Assembly (NCBI GenBank): GCA_009911185.1
Contig: QXWW01000032.1
Location: 1 to 51,410, forward strand
DNA: 51,410 nt
Origin: Lachnospiraceae bacterium
GTDB taxonomy: Bacteria; Bacillota; Clostridia; Lachnospirales; Lachnospiraceae
Direction of reading: 5' to 3'
The position numbers and the translations under genes are program-made. Position 1 is the stretch's first letter. Each line of letters starts with the position of its first letter. Under the pieces are notes generated by a model. That model was given only the letters and a program-made list of their open reading frames with translations, searched no databases and was not told the origin of the DNA. This document shows positions 15,900-24,728 of the stretch, one piece after another.

Positions 15900-17597
15900 A
15901 TGGGAAAGACAACATCCATCAATTTGGTGGGCAAAGATGAATTTGAAGTGATTATGGGAGTGTTTGCAAAATGTACAGATGATTACATGTTTTTGTTTGA
16001 TTTGGATAAGGATGAGTATATTATTTCTGAAAAGATTTTAGAAAAATTTGATTTGCCCGGCAATCATTTTTTTAATGCCGGCACTGTATTGGAAAACGTA
16101 GTTTATCCGGAAGATATGCCAGAATTGACAGAAGATTTGGAAAAATTAAAGAACGGGATGAGCCAGGAACACAATATGGAATACCGCTGGGTAGACAGGG
16201 AACGTAGGATTGTATGGATTAGCTGCAGGGGGGTAGTGATTCAGGACAGCACGCAGAGCCAGAAGACGAAGATTTTGATCGGAAGGATTTGTGAAATCGG
16301 GAGTAAGCGTAAAGCGGATAATGTAACAGGTTTGTTTGCGGAACGGCAGTTACTGCTCGATTATGAGCAATTAAAAAAGGACAAAACATACAAAAATGGG
16401 GTTGTTTTGCGTCTCGGAGTAGATAATTTTAAGGAAATCAATGAGCAGCATGGTATGGAAACCGGAGATACCGTCTTAAAGACGATTGCCCGGTGCATGG
16501 AATTGGTGAGAGGGGAGAAAGACCGCTGTTATAAGCTGGATGGAGATGAATTTGTGCTTCTTATGGAAGGAACGGATGTTCAGAGGGCAAGGGAACATTA
16601 TCATACGATCCGCGTCTTGATAGAAGAGCAGCGAAAAATGGAGGGATATCAGAATTTTTATACGATTTCTGCAGGAGTTGTCGGATTTTCTTATGAAAAA
16701 ACAGATTTCGAGAGGCTGCATGGGTATTCAGAGTTTGCGCTGAGCATGGCGAAGAAAAATGGGAAGAATTGTTCGTACGTTTTTGCAGAAGAAGATTATG
16801 AGGCTTATGTTAAGGGCATCAAGATACAGGAAAAACTTCGTTATGCTGTAAACCATGATTTTCAGGGATTTGAAATATATTACCAGCCGATCGTCTCTTT
16901 AGAAACAAAGCAAGTAGTAGGGGCGGAGGCGCTGCTTCGTTTTTTTTCCCGGGAATATGGTATGCTTTCCCCAGGCGTTTTTATTCCTATTTTGGAGGAA
17001 AGCGGTCTTATCATTCCCGTGGGAGAGTGGGTGTATCGGACGGCAATGCGCCAAAGCATGGTTTGGCAGAAGCTGATTCCAGAATTTCGGATTAATATCA
17101 ATTTGTCTTTTATTCAGATTTGCAAATCGGATGTAGTGAGCGGCATTATGTCTTCCATCGGCGAGCTGGGAATTGAGCCGAGTACCGTACTGTTTGAATT
17201 TACAGAAAGCGGAATGATTTCCTATGATGATTCTGTTCAGCGTCTTTTGGACGTACTTAATGAGAATCAGGTTAAAATCGCGTTGGATGATTTCGGTACG
17301 GGTTATTCTTCCCTGGCCTATCTTCAGAATCTGCGGGTAAACCTGCTTAAACTGGATCGGGGCTTTACTGCCAAAGCGGTAGTCAATGATTTTGATTATA
17401 ATTTGATTGGGCATATTGTTACTATGGCGCACAGTATTGGTATGAAGATATGTTTTGAAGGAATTGAAACGGAGGAAGAACTTCAAAGGCTTCAGAAGCT
17501 GGGGCCTGACTATATCCAGGGGTACTATTATGGAAAGCCGGAAAATGGTGAAGCTTTCTATGACAATCATTTGAGAAAGCTGGAACAAGCTTCTTAG
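15900..17597 (+). CDS. PAS-GGDEF-EAL protein (cyclic-di-GMP turnover)
   Basis: This is a 565-residue cytoplasmic protein. The start at 15900 has AGGAG at seven bases; an upstream in-frame codon is not used. A PAS-like sensor covers about residues 10-135. The GGDEF domain covers about 150-300 with the active-site loop reading DGDEF at 214-218 rather than GGDEF. The EAL domain covers about 310-560 and keeps every catalytic position I can check: EAL at 343-345 in EALLRF, NINLS, FEFTES, LDDFGTGYSS, KLDR, EGIET and QGYYYGKP. Phosphodiesterase activity is therefore likely, whereas cyclase activity is uncertain. It has no membrane segment, so it senses an internal signal. Confidence 0.93.
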   Translation: MGKTTSINLVGKDEFEVIMGVFAKCTDDYMFLFDLDKDEYIISEKILEKFDLPGNHFFNAGTVLENVVYPEDMPELTEDLEKLKNGMSQEHNMEYRWVDRERRIVWISCRGVVIQDSTQSQKTKILIGRICEIGSKRKADNVTGLFAERQLLLDYEQLKKDKTYKNGVVLRLGVDNFKEINEQHGMETGDTVLKTIARCMELVRGEKDRCYKLDGDEFVLLMEGTDVQRAREHYHTIRVLIEEQRKMEGYQNFYTISAGVVGFSYEKTDFERLHGYSEFALSMAKKNGKNCSYVFAEEDYEAYVKGIKIQEKLRYAVNHDFQGFEIYYQPIVSLETKQVVGAEALLRFFSREYGMLSPGVFIPILEESGLIIPVGEWVYRTAMRQSMVWQKLIPEFRININLSFIQICKSDVVSGIMSSIGELGIEPSTVLFEFTESGMISYDDSVQRLLDVLNENQVKIALDDFGTGYSSLAYLQNLRVNLLKLDRGFTAKAVVNDFDYNLIGHIVTMAHSIGMKICFEGIETEEELQRLQKLGPDYIQGYYYGKPENGEAFYDNHLRKLEQAS

Positions 17598-17917
17598 AGA
17601 CGATAAATCTATAGGCATTTTAGAATAAAAAAGGAGCCCATGCAAATTAGGTTCTTTCTGAGGGTATTCTATGAGCGCTGCTGCCTCAGATTTTGTTGGA
17701 AAGTTCATATTCCGTCAAAGAGGAATTTCGCAGGATGTGCAAACATAAGAAAGAGCTGCAGTAGGGTGTTCTTTTTTAGCTCTATAGGAAAGACCTTTTC
17801 GAAAAAGTGTCTTTCCTATAGAAGAAAATAAAACGGGCGCGTACAGGCATGAAAGGAATATGACGCAGAAGATCTGTGCGCGGCGTATTCAGTTTAAACT
17901 ATGTCTGGGGCGAAATG
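17598..17917. other. Intergenic region with repeat copy E
   Basis: A 63-codon frame from 17640 has AAGGAG nearby but no credible composition (Cys/Arg/Phe-rich) and is not called. Repeat copy E lies at 17768-17880. The converging genes on either side need terminators here; the clearest hairpin is the repeat itself. Confidence 0.5.
17768..17895 (+). repeat. Dispersed palindromic repeat, copy E (with tail)
   Basis: Perfect 14-bp arms TCTATAGGAAAGAC and GTCTTTCCTATAGA lie at 17781-17794 and 17809-17822 around a shortened loop. The flanks TTCTTTTTT and GAAGAAAA extend the pairing. The tail reads GGCGCGTACAGG, then AAAGGAATATGACGCAG. It keeps a small hairpin (GCAGA-AGA-TCTGTGC) where copy C has GTCGC-AAA-GCGAC, with different bases. 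Confidence 0.75.
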
Positions 17918-19456
17918 TCAGGCAATATATTTTTGCACAATTTCTATGAATTTATTGTGATGTTCTGCCGTAAATTGTTCGTAGGTCTGATGGTGGGCCG
18001 CAATCTCTGTTCCAAGTTCTGCCAGAAATTCCGGGATTTCAGATTCCAGCATAACGCCCAGATCTTCTCCGAAGGCTTCTTCTCCTTCCGTCTCACATCC
18101 CTGCTCAAAAACGGCAAAGGCAGGTTTTGGGCCTTCCGGGGTCTGCTTGACGCCGCCCCGGAATCCCAAAGGTGCGATCTGATGCGCAGAGCAGGAAGAG
18201 GGGCAACCCGATATGTGAATTTTGGGAAGTGTTCCATCCGGGAAGTTCTCCTTGCGGACTCTTTCGACACAGGCATGAAGCAGACTCTGAGAATCTCTTG
18301 CTCCCACCTGGCAGATGGAAGCGCCGATACATGCGACCGAGGATTCAAAAGTATTATTGGCGCCATCGGCGGTAATGGCAAGAACTTTTTCAGCTTCCGA
18401 AGAAGTCAGATTAATGATATACATGCCTTCATCCGGAGAGAGACGAACCAGTACGTCTTCCATAGGAAGAATGGTATCGTACAATTTCCGGAAAAATTCC
18501 GGCTGGGGACTTCCGCCGAGGGGGTGATAGGACACGGCATAGAGTCCCGGCTGTTTCTGGGGAATGGCTCTTTTATTTTCCACAGTTTTGCCGTCTCCCT
18601 GTTTTGTAATTTCCGGTATTTCTATGTTGAGTTCTAGATTTTCTTCAGCAAACGTTTTTGAGAGTTTTTCCTGGTAAGCTTCGATATAACCTTCCGTTCC
18701 CAGGGTTTCCTGCATGAAGCGTGTACGGGCCCGGCCGCGGTTTTCATAATTGCCGTAGGCAGTAAACGTCTCCACCATGGCCTTGATATAATAGAGGATT
18801 TGGGAGGGCTTTACATCAGAAGCTACCAGCGCGCCCATACGTGGGCTGCGTCCCAGGCCGCCTGCGCTGTATACGTCAAACAGGCCGTTTTCTTTGGCGG
18901 CAAAACCCAGATCGCGGAACGTAGCGTGGGTAATGTTTTCTTTGCTGTTGGAGAAACAGACTTTTAATTTGCGGGGCAGTTTTACGGTATCGATGAATCC
19001 CATCAAGTAATCGGCGGCTTTTTTGGCATAGGGCATTACGTCAAAATATTCATCCTGCTGAACCCCGGAAAGAGGCGGACACATAACGTTTCTGGGGAAA
19101 TCCCCGCCCCCGCCTATGGTAATGATGTCGTGTTTAAACGCTCCTTCAATCAGCTCAAAAACCTGTTCCGGGGACAGGTTGTGAAGCTGCAGAGTCTCGC
19201 AGGTAGTGATATGTGTCAGGGAAATATCGTATTTTTCAATACTTTCCGCAATAAAATTAAGTTTGTCCTTGTTGATTTCGCCTCCCGTCATGCGCAGGCG
19301 AAGCATGTTCGCATTGCCGCCTCTTTGTGCATAGCTGCCAAATTTGCCGGAAAACCCTTTGTATTGCGCTACATTGATTTCTTTTTTGTAAAATTTGTCA
19401 GTCATTTCATGAAAATCTTTTAAATCCCCGCGGAATTTTGCTGCGTGGTCTGTCAT
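17918..19456 (-). CDS. Siroheme nitrite/sulfite reductase-family protein
   Basis: This 512-residue enzyme has two ferredoxin-like half domains. The siroheme/4Fe-4S ligands are visible as Cys376 and Cys382 (ACIGASIC) and Cys418 and Cys422 (SGCPSSC), the C-x5-C...C-x3-C pattern of assimilatory reductases. Six-electron reduction of sulfite to sulfide or nitrite to ammonia is expected; sequence alone does not decide between them. The start at 19456 has AAGGAGG six bases upstream. It is transcribed away from a LysR gene at 19717, the usual layout for regulators of sulfur or nitrogen assimilation. A perfect inverted repeat near 19545 lies in between. It ends at the repeat-bearing gap shared with the GGDEF-EAL gene. 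Confidence 0.9.
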   Translation of the reverse strand: MTDHAAKFRGDLKDFHEMTDKFYKKEINVAQYKGFSGKFGSYAQRGGNANMLRLRMTGGEINKDKLNFIAESIEKYDISLTHITTCETLQLHNLSPEQVFELIEGAFKHDIITIGGGGDFPRNVMCPPLSGVQQDEYFDVMPYAKKAADYLMGFIDTVKLPRKLKVCFSNSKENITHATFRDLGFAAKENGLFDVYSAGGLGRSPRMGALVASDVKPSQILYYIKAMVETFTAYGNYENRGRARTRFMQETLGTEGYIEAYQEKLSKTFAEENLELNIEIPEITKQGDGKTVENKRAIPQKQPGLYAVSYHPLGGSPQPEFFRKLYDTILPMEDVLVRLSPDEGMYIINLTSSEAEKVLAITADGANNTFESSVACIGASICQVGARDSQSLLHACVERVRKENFPDGTLPKIHISGCPSSCSAHQIAPLGFRGGVKQTPEGPKPAFAVFEQGCETEGEEAFGEDLGVMLESEIPEFLAELGTEIAAHHQTYEQFTAEHHNKFIEIVQKYIA

Positions 19457-19534
19457 GGTAACCTCCTTATAAAATGAAAACTGGTTAAAAGATATTTGGG
19501 CAATCTTATCTCTATCATGTCCATTATAACGGAT

Positions 19535-19554
19535 ATTTATCACAAGAGATAAAT
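19535..19554. promoter_or_regulatory. Candidate LysR operator
   Basis: ATTTATC-ACAAGA-GATAAAT is a perfect 7-bp inverted repeat between the divergent reductase and LysR genes. LysR proteins bind interrupted dyads in such positions. Confidence 0.4.
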
Positions 19555-19716
19555 CTTGTCCATTTCTAAGGTGTATTTTACCAGTTTTTTCATATAAAAT
19601 AAAATTATTATTATTTATATAATGATAATTTTGTATTATAATATAAATAAAAGCTTAATGAAAAAGAGAGCACCGGAGGATGTTTGGATAAGCTAACGCT
19701 AAGAAGGAGGATACCT

Positions 19717-20619
19717 ATGGTTGACAGTCGGATTTACACATTTTTAGAGGTATGCAGAACGTTGAATTATACAAAGGCGTCAGCAAATCTTCATATTACT
19801 CAGCCTGCTGTGAGTCAGCATGTTCGTTATTTAGAAGACATGTACCAGGTGCCGTTGGTGGAAATGCGGGGCAAAAAAGTATGTTTAACCAAACAGGGTG
19901 AACTTTTAGGGCGATTTGCCGCTTCTTTGTGCGCCGACGAGCAGCATATCCGGGAAGCGCTGAAAAACAGTTTATATAAAAAGGAAAGTCTGGTTATGGG
20001 CGCAACTTTGACCGTTGGAGAATTTGTCATTCCTTCCGTACTGGGCAGGTACCTTTTGGATTATCCGGATACGGATATCTCTGTAACGGTAAAGAATACA
20101 GAAAGTCTTCTGAAGATGCTGGAGGCAGGGGAAATTGAGTTTGCCGTAGTAGAGGGCAGGTTTGATAAAAGCGCTTATTCGTGCCGACTGGTTTCAAAGG
20201 AAAATTTTATTGGAATCTGCGGCGGGGATTTTTATGAGAAATATTGTAAAAGGGGAGGCATCCCAATGGAAGTATTATTTGAGAACCGTTTGATTGTCAG
20301 AGAGAAAGGATCCGGGACCAGAGGCATTTTGGAACAATTTTTGCAGGCGCACAATCAGTCTCTTGATAAATTTAAAAACCGTTTCGAGGTGTCTAATATG
20401 GGGGCGATTCGCAGGCTGGTGGCCGGAAACTGCGGTATCAGTTTTTTGTATGAAGCTGCGGTAGAACAGGAACTTGGCAGGAAAGTATTGTATCAGATTC
20501 CAGTAGATGATTTTCAAATACAAAGAGAATTTAATTTTGTCTATCTGAAAAATAGTATTTTCAGTGAAAAATATGATAAAATAAGCAAATATTTTGATAC
20601 ATGGAGAGGAAGCATATGA
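19717..20619 (+). CDS. LysR-family transcriptional regulator
   Basis: This 300-residue regulator has an N-terminal HTH (FLEVCRTLNYTKASANLHIT, then QPAVSQHVRYLEDMYQVPLV) and an effector domain from about residue 85. AAGGAGG seven bases upstream fixes the start at 19717; the frame is open 33 bases further but without a site. It is divergent from the siroheme reductase gene, so control of sulfite or nitrite use is the natural guess, as for CysL or CysB types. The effector domain carries no recognisable ligand signature. Its stop overlaps the start of the next gene (ATGA), so it is also the first gene of a small HAD/SDR operon. Confidence 0.9.
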   Translation: MVDSRIYTFLEVCRTLNYTKASANLHITQPAVSQHVRYLEDMYQVPLVEMRGKKVCLTKQGELLGRFAASLCADEQHIREALKNSLYKKESLVMGATLTVGEFVIPSVLGRYLLDYPDTDISVTVKNTESLLKMLEAGEIEFAVVEGRFDKSAYSCRLVSKENFIGICGGDFYEKYCKRGGIPMEVLFENRLIVREKGSGTRGILEQFLQAHNQSLDKFKNRFEVSNMGAIRRLVAGNCGISFLYEAAVEQELGRKVLYQIPVDDFQIQREFNFVYLKNSIFSEKYDKISKYFDTWRGSI

Positions 20620-21407
20620 GAAAAGCAGTGTTTTTTGATATTGATGGAACTATTTGGGATGAGAAGCAGCAGATTCCGGACAGCACGCGCGAAGCGTTCC
20701 AAAAAATGAAAACCCGGGGGCATTACCTGTTTATCAGCAGCGGCAGGACGAAGGTTTTTATTCCGGAAAGGGATTTGATGCCGCTGGGGTTTGATGGGAT
20801 ACTAGCTGGCTGCGGCACTTATGGAGAATTTCAGGGAGAAGTGAAATTTTATCATCGTATTCCTTTGGAAGAGATTCAGCGTGTGAATCTTTTTCTGAGG
20901 AGCTTAGACGCCGCATATATTTTGGAGGGCAGGTATTTTCTGTATCTGGATGCAGAACGTTTTCCGGAGGCTTCCTCGTTTCCACAGCGGATGAAAAGGG
21001 AAATGGGGGAGAAAATGATTCGGGTGACAGGAAATGAGGACAGCTTGGAGGTCAGTAAATTCTGCGTAAATTATATGAAGGATAGTAAGAGGCAGAAGGA
21101 ACTGGAGCGTGTGCTGGAGCCAAAATATACAGTGATCCACCGGGGCGGAGATTTTATGGAGATTGTGCCCAGAGGGTTCCATAAAGCTACGGGGATTCAG
21201 GAAATCTGCAGACAGCTTGGGATTGCCCATGCAGACACCTATTCCTTTGGAGACAGCACCAATGACCTGGATATGCTGGAGTATACGGCGCATTCAGTTG
21301 CTATGGGCGATGGAATGCAGCAGGCAAGGGAGGCGGCGGAATATGTGACAGCCCCGCTATGGGAGGATGGCATATATCTTGCATGCAGACATTATGGCTT
21401 GATTTAA
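20616..21407 (+). CDS. Cof-type HAD-superfamily phosphatase
   Basis: This 263-residue soluble hydrolase has motif I AVFFDIDGTIW (Asp8, Asp10), motif II ISSGRTK and motif IV SFGDSTNDLDML. A Cof-type cap lies between them. Its substrate is unknown. The start at 20616 overlaps the LysR stop as ATGA, indicating translational coupling. The ribosome site GAGAGGAAG lies inside the LysR end. It is a separate lineage from the HAD gene at 10363: the two differ in length and cap sequence. Confidence 0.88.
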   Translation: MRKAVFFDIDGTIWDEKQQIPDSTREAFQKMKTRGHYLFISSGRTKVFIPERDLMPLGFDGILAGCGTYGEFQGEVKFYHRIPLEEIQRVNLFLRSLDAAYILEGRYFLYLDAERFPEASSFPQRMKREMGEKMIRVTGNEDSLEVSKFCVNYMKDSKRQKELERVLEPKYTVIHRGGDFMEIVPRGFHKATGIQEICRQLGIAHADTYSFGDSTNDLDMLEYTAHSVAMGDGMQQAREAAEYVTAPLWEDGIYLACRHYGLI

Positions 21408-21423
21408 CGTAAGGAGATTATTC

Positions 21424-22191
21424 ATGAAAAAGATAGCGATTATTACGGGCGCAAGCAGCGGGATTGGCAGAGAATTTGTAAAACTGCTGTTAAAAGAAAA
21501 GGAGATACATGAAATATGGGCTATTGCCAGGAATAAAGAGAAACTGGATCGTCTGAAAAAGAGGTATGGAGAAAAAGTAAAAACGTTTTCAGTGGATTTG
21601 TCTGAACTGGACGCCATTTTAGAGTTTGCAGAGATTATAAAACGAAAAAACCCGCGTATCAAGTATTTGATTAACAGTGCAGGTTATGCAAAGTTCTGTT
21701 CTTATCAGGAACTGTCGGCAGAGCAAACGGTAAATATGATTGACGTTAACTGCAGCGCAGTCACGGCAATGAGCCTGTTGTCCATTCCATACATGGGAAA
21801 GGGAAGTCATATTCTCAATCTTTCTTCTCAGGCATCTTTTCAGCCTTTACCCTATCAAAATGTCTATAGTTCGACAAAAGCGTTTGTGAGAAATTATTCC
21901 AGGGCACTGAATGTAGAGCTTAAAGAAAGAGGCATAAGCGTGACGGCAGTCTGTCCAGGCTGGATGCGCACCGCCTTGTACCGGCGCGCCATTATTGGCG
22001 CCGAGAAAACAGTAAATAATTTTTGCGGAATGTCCAGGCCGGGGAATGTGGCGGCAAAAGCATTGCGGGACGCAAAAAGGAATCGGGATATGTCAGTTTA
22101 TGGAATGTATGTCAGGACGGCGCATCTTGCCGCTAAAATTCTGCCTCAGAAACTTATGATGAAATTGTGGATGATGCAGCAGAATTTCTAA
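21424..22191 (+). CDS. Short-chain dehydrogenase/reductase
   Basis: This 255-residue enzyme has a classical SDR Rossmann fold. The cofactor loop TGASSGIG lies at residues 8-15, NSAG follows strand 4, and the NLSSQAS serine and Tyr148-x3-Lys152 (YSSTK) form the catalytic set. The ARNKEK stretch after strand 2 favours NADP(H). The C-terminal RTAHLAAKILPQKLMMKLW is amphipathic and may touch a membrane. The substrate is unknown. AAGGAG precedes the start, and it lies 16 bases behind the HAD gene, so the three genes LysR-HAD-SDR form one unit. Confidence 0.9.
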   Translation: MKKIAIITGASSGIGREFVKLLLKEKEIHEIWAIARNKEKLDRLKKRYGEKVKTFSVDLSELDAILEFAEIIKRKNPRIKYLINSAGYAKFCSYQELSAEQTVNMIDVNCSAVTAMSLLSIPYMGKGSHILNLSSQASFQPLPYQNVYSSTKAFVRNYSRALNVELKERGISVTAVCPGWMRTALYRRAIIGAEKTVNNFCGMSRPGNVAAKALRDAKRNRDMSVYGMYVRTAHLAAKILPQKLMMKLWMMQQNF

Positions 22192-22574
22192 ATTTTTATG
22201 ATGGTTTTTTCATTTATCCGGTCCCAATACTTGCCTGAATTTTCATATGCTTCGTTGGACTTTCTGGCCGTACACCATAAGGCATATTTCCGCAAGCGGG
22301 CCTCTCCTTATGATGACCGCCACTGTTACGCCGTGAAAATCTGCCTTGGATATAGAAGTTTATTCAGCGTTTTTCGTCAAGTTATTTGGAAGACGATATA
22401 ATAAGATGTTTATTTAGACAGATGTGGTGAGTTTATAGAATTTTTATAAAGTTTAAGATTTGGAACATTGACAAAAACTGGGAAAAGGAATAGTATGAAT
22501 TGCAAAATCGTAAATGGCAGGGAGCATAAAGGGGAAATATGTAAACCTGGAAAATGTACAGAATGGAGGAAAAT
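22192..22574. other. Intergenic region with an RNA-like hairpin
   Basis: No gene is supported; a 67-codon frame from 22198 has no ribosome site. CATAAGG at 22276 pairs with CCTTATG at 22306, enclosing CCGC-AA-GCGG. The promoter of the ABC exporter lies at 22468-22496. Confidence 0.45.
22468..22496 (+). promoter_or_regulatory. Promoter of the ABC exporter operon
   Basis: A perfect TTGACA and TAGTAT are separated by 17 bases, about 80 bases before the first start codon. Confidence 0.65.
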
Positions 22575-24728
22575 ATGGGAAAGATATTCAAATACCTGGG
22601 TGAGCACAAAGCGGCAGTATTTGCAATTCTGTTGTTACTGATTGTGCAGGCATACTGTGATTTATCGCTTCCCCAGTACATGTCCGATATTGTGGACGTT
22701 GGTATCCAGCAAAGCGGCATTGAATATGCTGTGCCGGAAAAAATGTCGGAAGAGACGATGGCGGATCTCTGCCTGTTCCTGCCGGAAAAAGATGCAGAGA
22801 AACTTAAGGCTTCTTATGAGAAAGATGCGGATGGAAATTATGAATTAAAGCCCCAGGATACGGAAGAAATAACAGTCCTGGAAGAAATGCTGGGTATGCC
22901 AATGGTTGTGATGTCATCCATGACAGAAGAAACAGGTATGGACATTAACACATTAAGAGGACTGCTGGAGAGTGGACAGATGACCACAGAGCAGATTTTA
23001 CAGGCGGAAGCACAGGCAAAAGAGAAAATGGGGGATATGAGCGCTTCCATAATTTCCCAGAAGGCAAGACTGATGGTTCAGGAAGAGTACAAGGCGCTGG
23101 GGTACCAGATGGAGGATTACCAGAAGAGATATATGCTGCGCACTGGCGGCAAAATGCTTGCCATGACGGTAATTATGACTCTGGCGTCTGTTTTAGCCGG
23201 TTTGATCGCTTCCAGAGTTTCTGCCAAGCTCGGTATGGATCTCAGAAGCAGGGTGTTTAAGAAAGTGGTAAGTTTTTCTAACAGTGAGATAGAGCAGTTT
23301 TCCACGGCATCCCTGATTACCAGAAGCACCAATGATATTCAGCAGGTACAGATGGTAGCGGTAATGATGCTTCGTATCATCATGTATGCGCCTATTATTG
23401 GAATTGGCGGCGTGATAAAGGTTTCCGGGACTAAAACAGGAATGGGATGGATTATTGGCGTTGCAGTAGGAAGTATCATATTACTGGTAAGTATATTGAT
23501 GTCTGTCACCATGCCTAAATTCAAAAAAATGCAGGCTTTGGTGGATCGTCTGAATTTGGTTTCACGGGAAATTCTTACGGGTGTGTCTGTCATACGTGCC
23601 TTTTCCAGGGAAAAGTATGAAGAAAAACGCTTTGAAGGCGCGAACCGGGATCTGATGAGAACACAGCTTTTTACCAGCCGCGTCATGTCTATGATGATGC
23701 CGGCAATGATGCTGATCATGAATTGTATAACAGTGCTGATTGTTTGGTTTGGAGCGCAGGGAGTGGATCTTGGCAATTTGCAGGTGGGAGATATGATGGC
23801 ATTTATTACCTATACGATGCAGATTGTCATGGCGTTTCTGATGATAACTATGATTTCAGTTATGCTGCCCCGCGCCGGTGTGGCGGCTAACCGTATTGAG
23901 GAAGTGATTCAGGCCCGGGAGACGATTCTGGATCCGGAGCAGCCGGAAGATGAGAGGAAAAAGGACTGGAGCGGCGAGGTGTCTTTTGAAGACGTTTCTT
24001 TCTGTTATCCGGGAGCGGAGGAAGATGCAGTCAGCCATATTACGTTTACGGCGAAGCCAGGAAAGACGACAGCTATTATAGGAAGTACGGGATGTGGAAA
24101 ATCTACGCTACTGCACCTGATCCCGAGATTTTATGATGTGACGGCAGGAAGAATCACTGTGGATGGAGTGGATATCAGAAATATGAGCCAGAAGAAACTT
24201 CGTGCTCTCATTGGTTATGTGCCCCAGAAAGGAGTTTTGTTTTCGGGAACTATTGCTTCAAATATTTGTTTTTCAGGTAATGTATCAGAAGAGCAAATGA
24301 AAGAAGCAGCAGAGATTGCCCAGGCACAGGAATTTATTTCCGAAAAGGATGAGCAGTATGACAGTTCAATTTCCCAGGGCGGGACTAACGTATCCGGCGG
24401 ACAGAAGCAGCGTCTTTCCATTGCCAGGGCGATAGCCAAAAATCCTAAAGTATTTCTTTTTGACGATAGTTTTTCGGCGCTGGATTATAAGACTGATGTG
24501 GTGCTGCGAAAGGCGCTGCAGAAGAAGACCAGGGATGCGGCGGTGATTATTGTGGCGCAGAGAATCAGCACCATTTTGCATGCGGATCAGATTATTGTTC
24601 TGGAAGACGGCAGTATTGCAGGAATTGGAACACATGAGCAGTTGATGGAACACTGCGCTACTTACCAGGAAATTGCAAGATCCCAGCTTTCAGAACAGGA
24701 GCTTAAGAATAAAGGAGGTGCGGACTGA
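22575..24728 (+). CDS. ABC exporter half-transporter with degenerate ATP site and large ectodomain
   Basis: This 717-residue half-transporter consists of a transmembrane domain (about 15-440) and an ATPase domain (about 475-715). The start at 22575 has GGAGG five bases upstream. Between the first two helices is an unusually long, acidic and Met-rich loop (about 45-195) that would face outside. Walker A is GSTGCGKST (503-511) and the signature is VSGGQ (606-610). Walker B reads FLFDD (630-631) with Asp in place of the catalytic Glu. Its partner has the opposite pattern, so this is one half of an asymmetric heterodimer of the BmrCD/LmrCD/TM287-288 kind, usually a multidrug or lipid exporter. 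It overlaps the next gene by one base (TGATG). Confidence 0.93.
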   Translation: MGKIFKYLGEHKAAVFAILLLLIVQAYCDLSLPQYMSDIVDVGIQQSGIEYAVPEKMSEETMADLCLFLPEKDAEKLKASYEKDADGNYELKPQDTEEITVLEEMLGMPMVVMSSMTEETGMDINTLRGLLESGQMTTEQILQAEAQAKEKMGDMSASIISQKARLMVQEEYKALGYQMEDYQKRYMLRTGGKMLAMTVIMTLASVLAGLIASRVSAKLGMDLRSRVFKKVVSFSNSEIEQFSTASLITRSTNDIQQVQMVAVMMLRIIMYAPIIGIGGVIKVSGTKTGMGWIIGVAVGSIILLVSILMSVTMPKFKKMQALVDRLNLVSREILTGVSVIRAFSREKYEEKRFEGANRDLMRTQLFTSRVMSMMMPAMMLIMNCITVLIVWFGAQGVDLGNLQVGDMMAFITYTMQIVMAFLMITMISVMLPRAGVAANRIEEVIQARETILDPEQPEDERKKDWSGEVSFEDVSFCYPGAEEDAVSHITFTAKPGKTTAIIGSTGCGKSTLLHLIPRFYDVTAGRITVDGVDIRNMSQKKLRALIGYVPQKGVLFSGTIASNICFSGNVSEEQMKEAAEIAQAQEFISEKDEQYDSSISQGGTNVSGGQKQRLSIARAIAKNPKVFLFDDSFSALDYKTDVVLRKALQKKTRDAAVIIVAQRISTILHADQIIVLEDGSIAGIGTHEQLMEHCATYQEIARSQLSEQELKNKGGAD

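Noticed and set aside
17640-17831. 63-codon frame behind AAGGAG
   Set aside because: The ribosome site is too close (four bases), the composition is Cys/Arg/Phe-rich, and it runs into repeat copy E.
22198-22401. 67-codon frame after the SDR gene
   Set aside because: There is no ribosome site and no family resemblance, and it lies over a hairpin-rich stretch.
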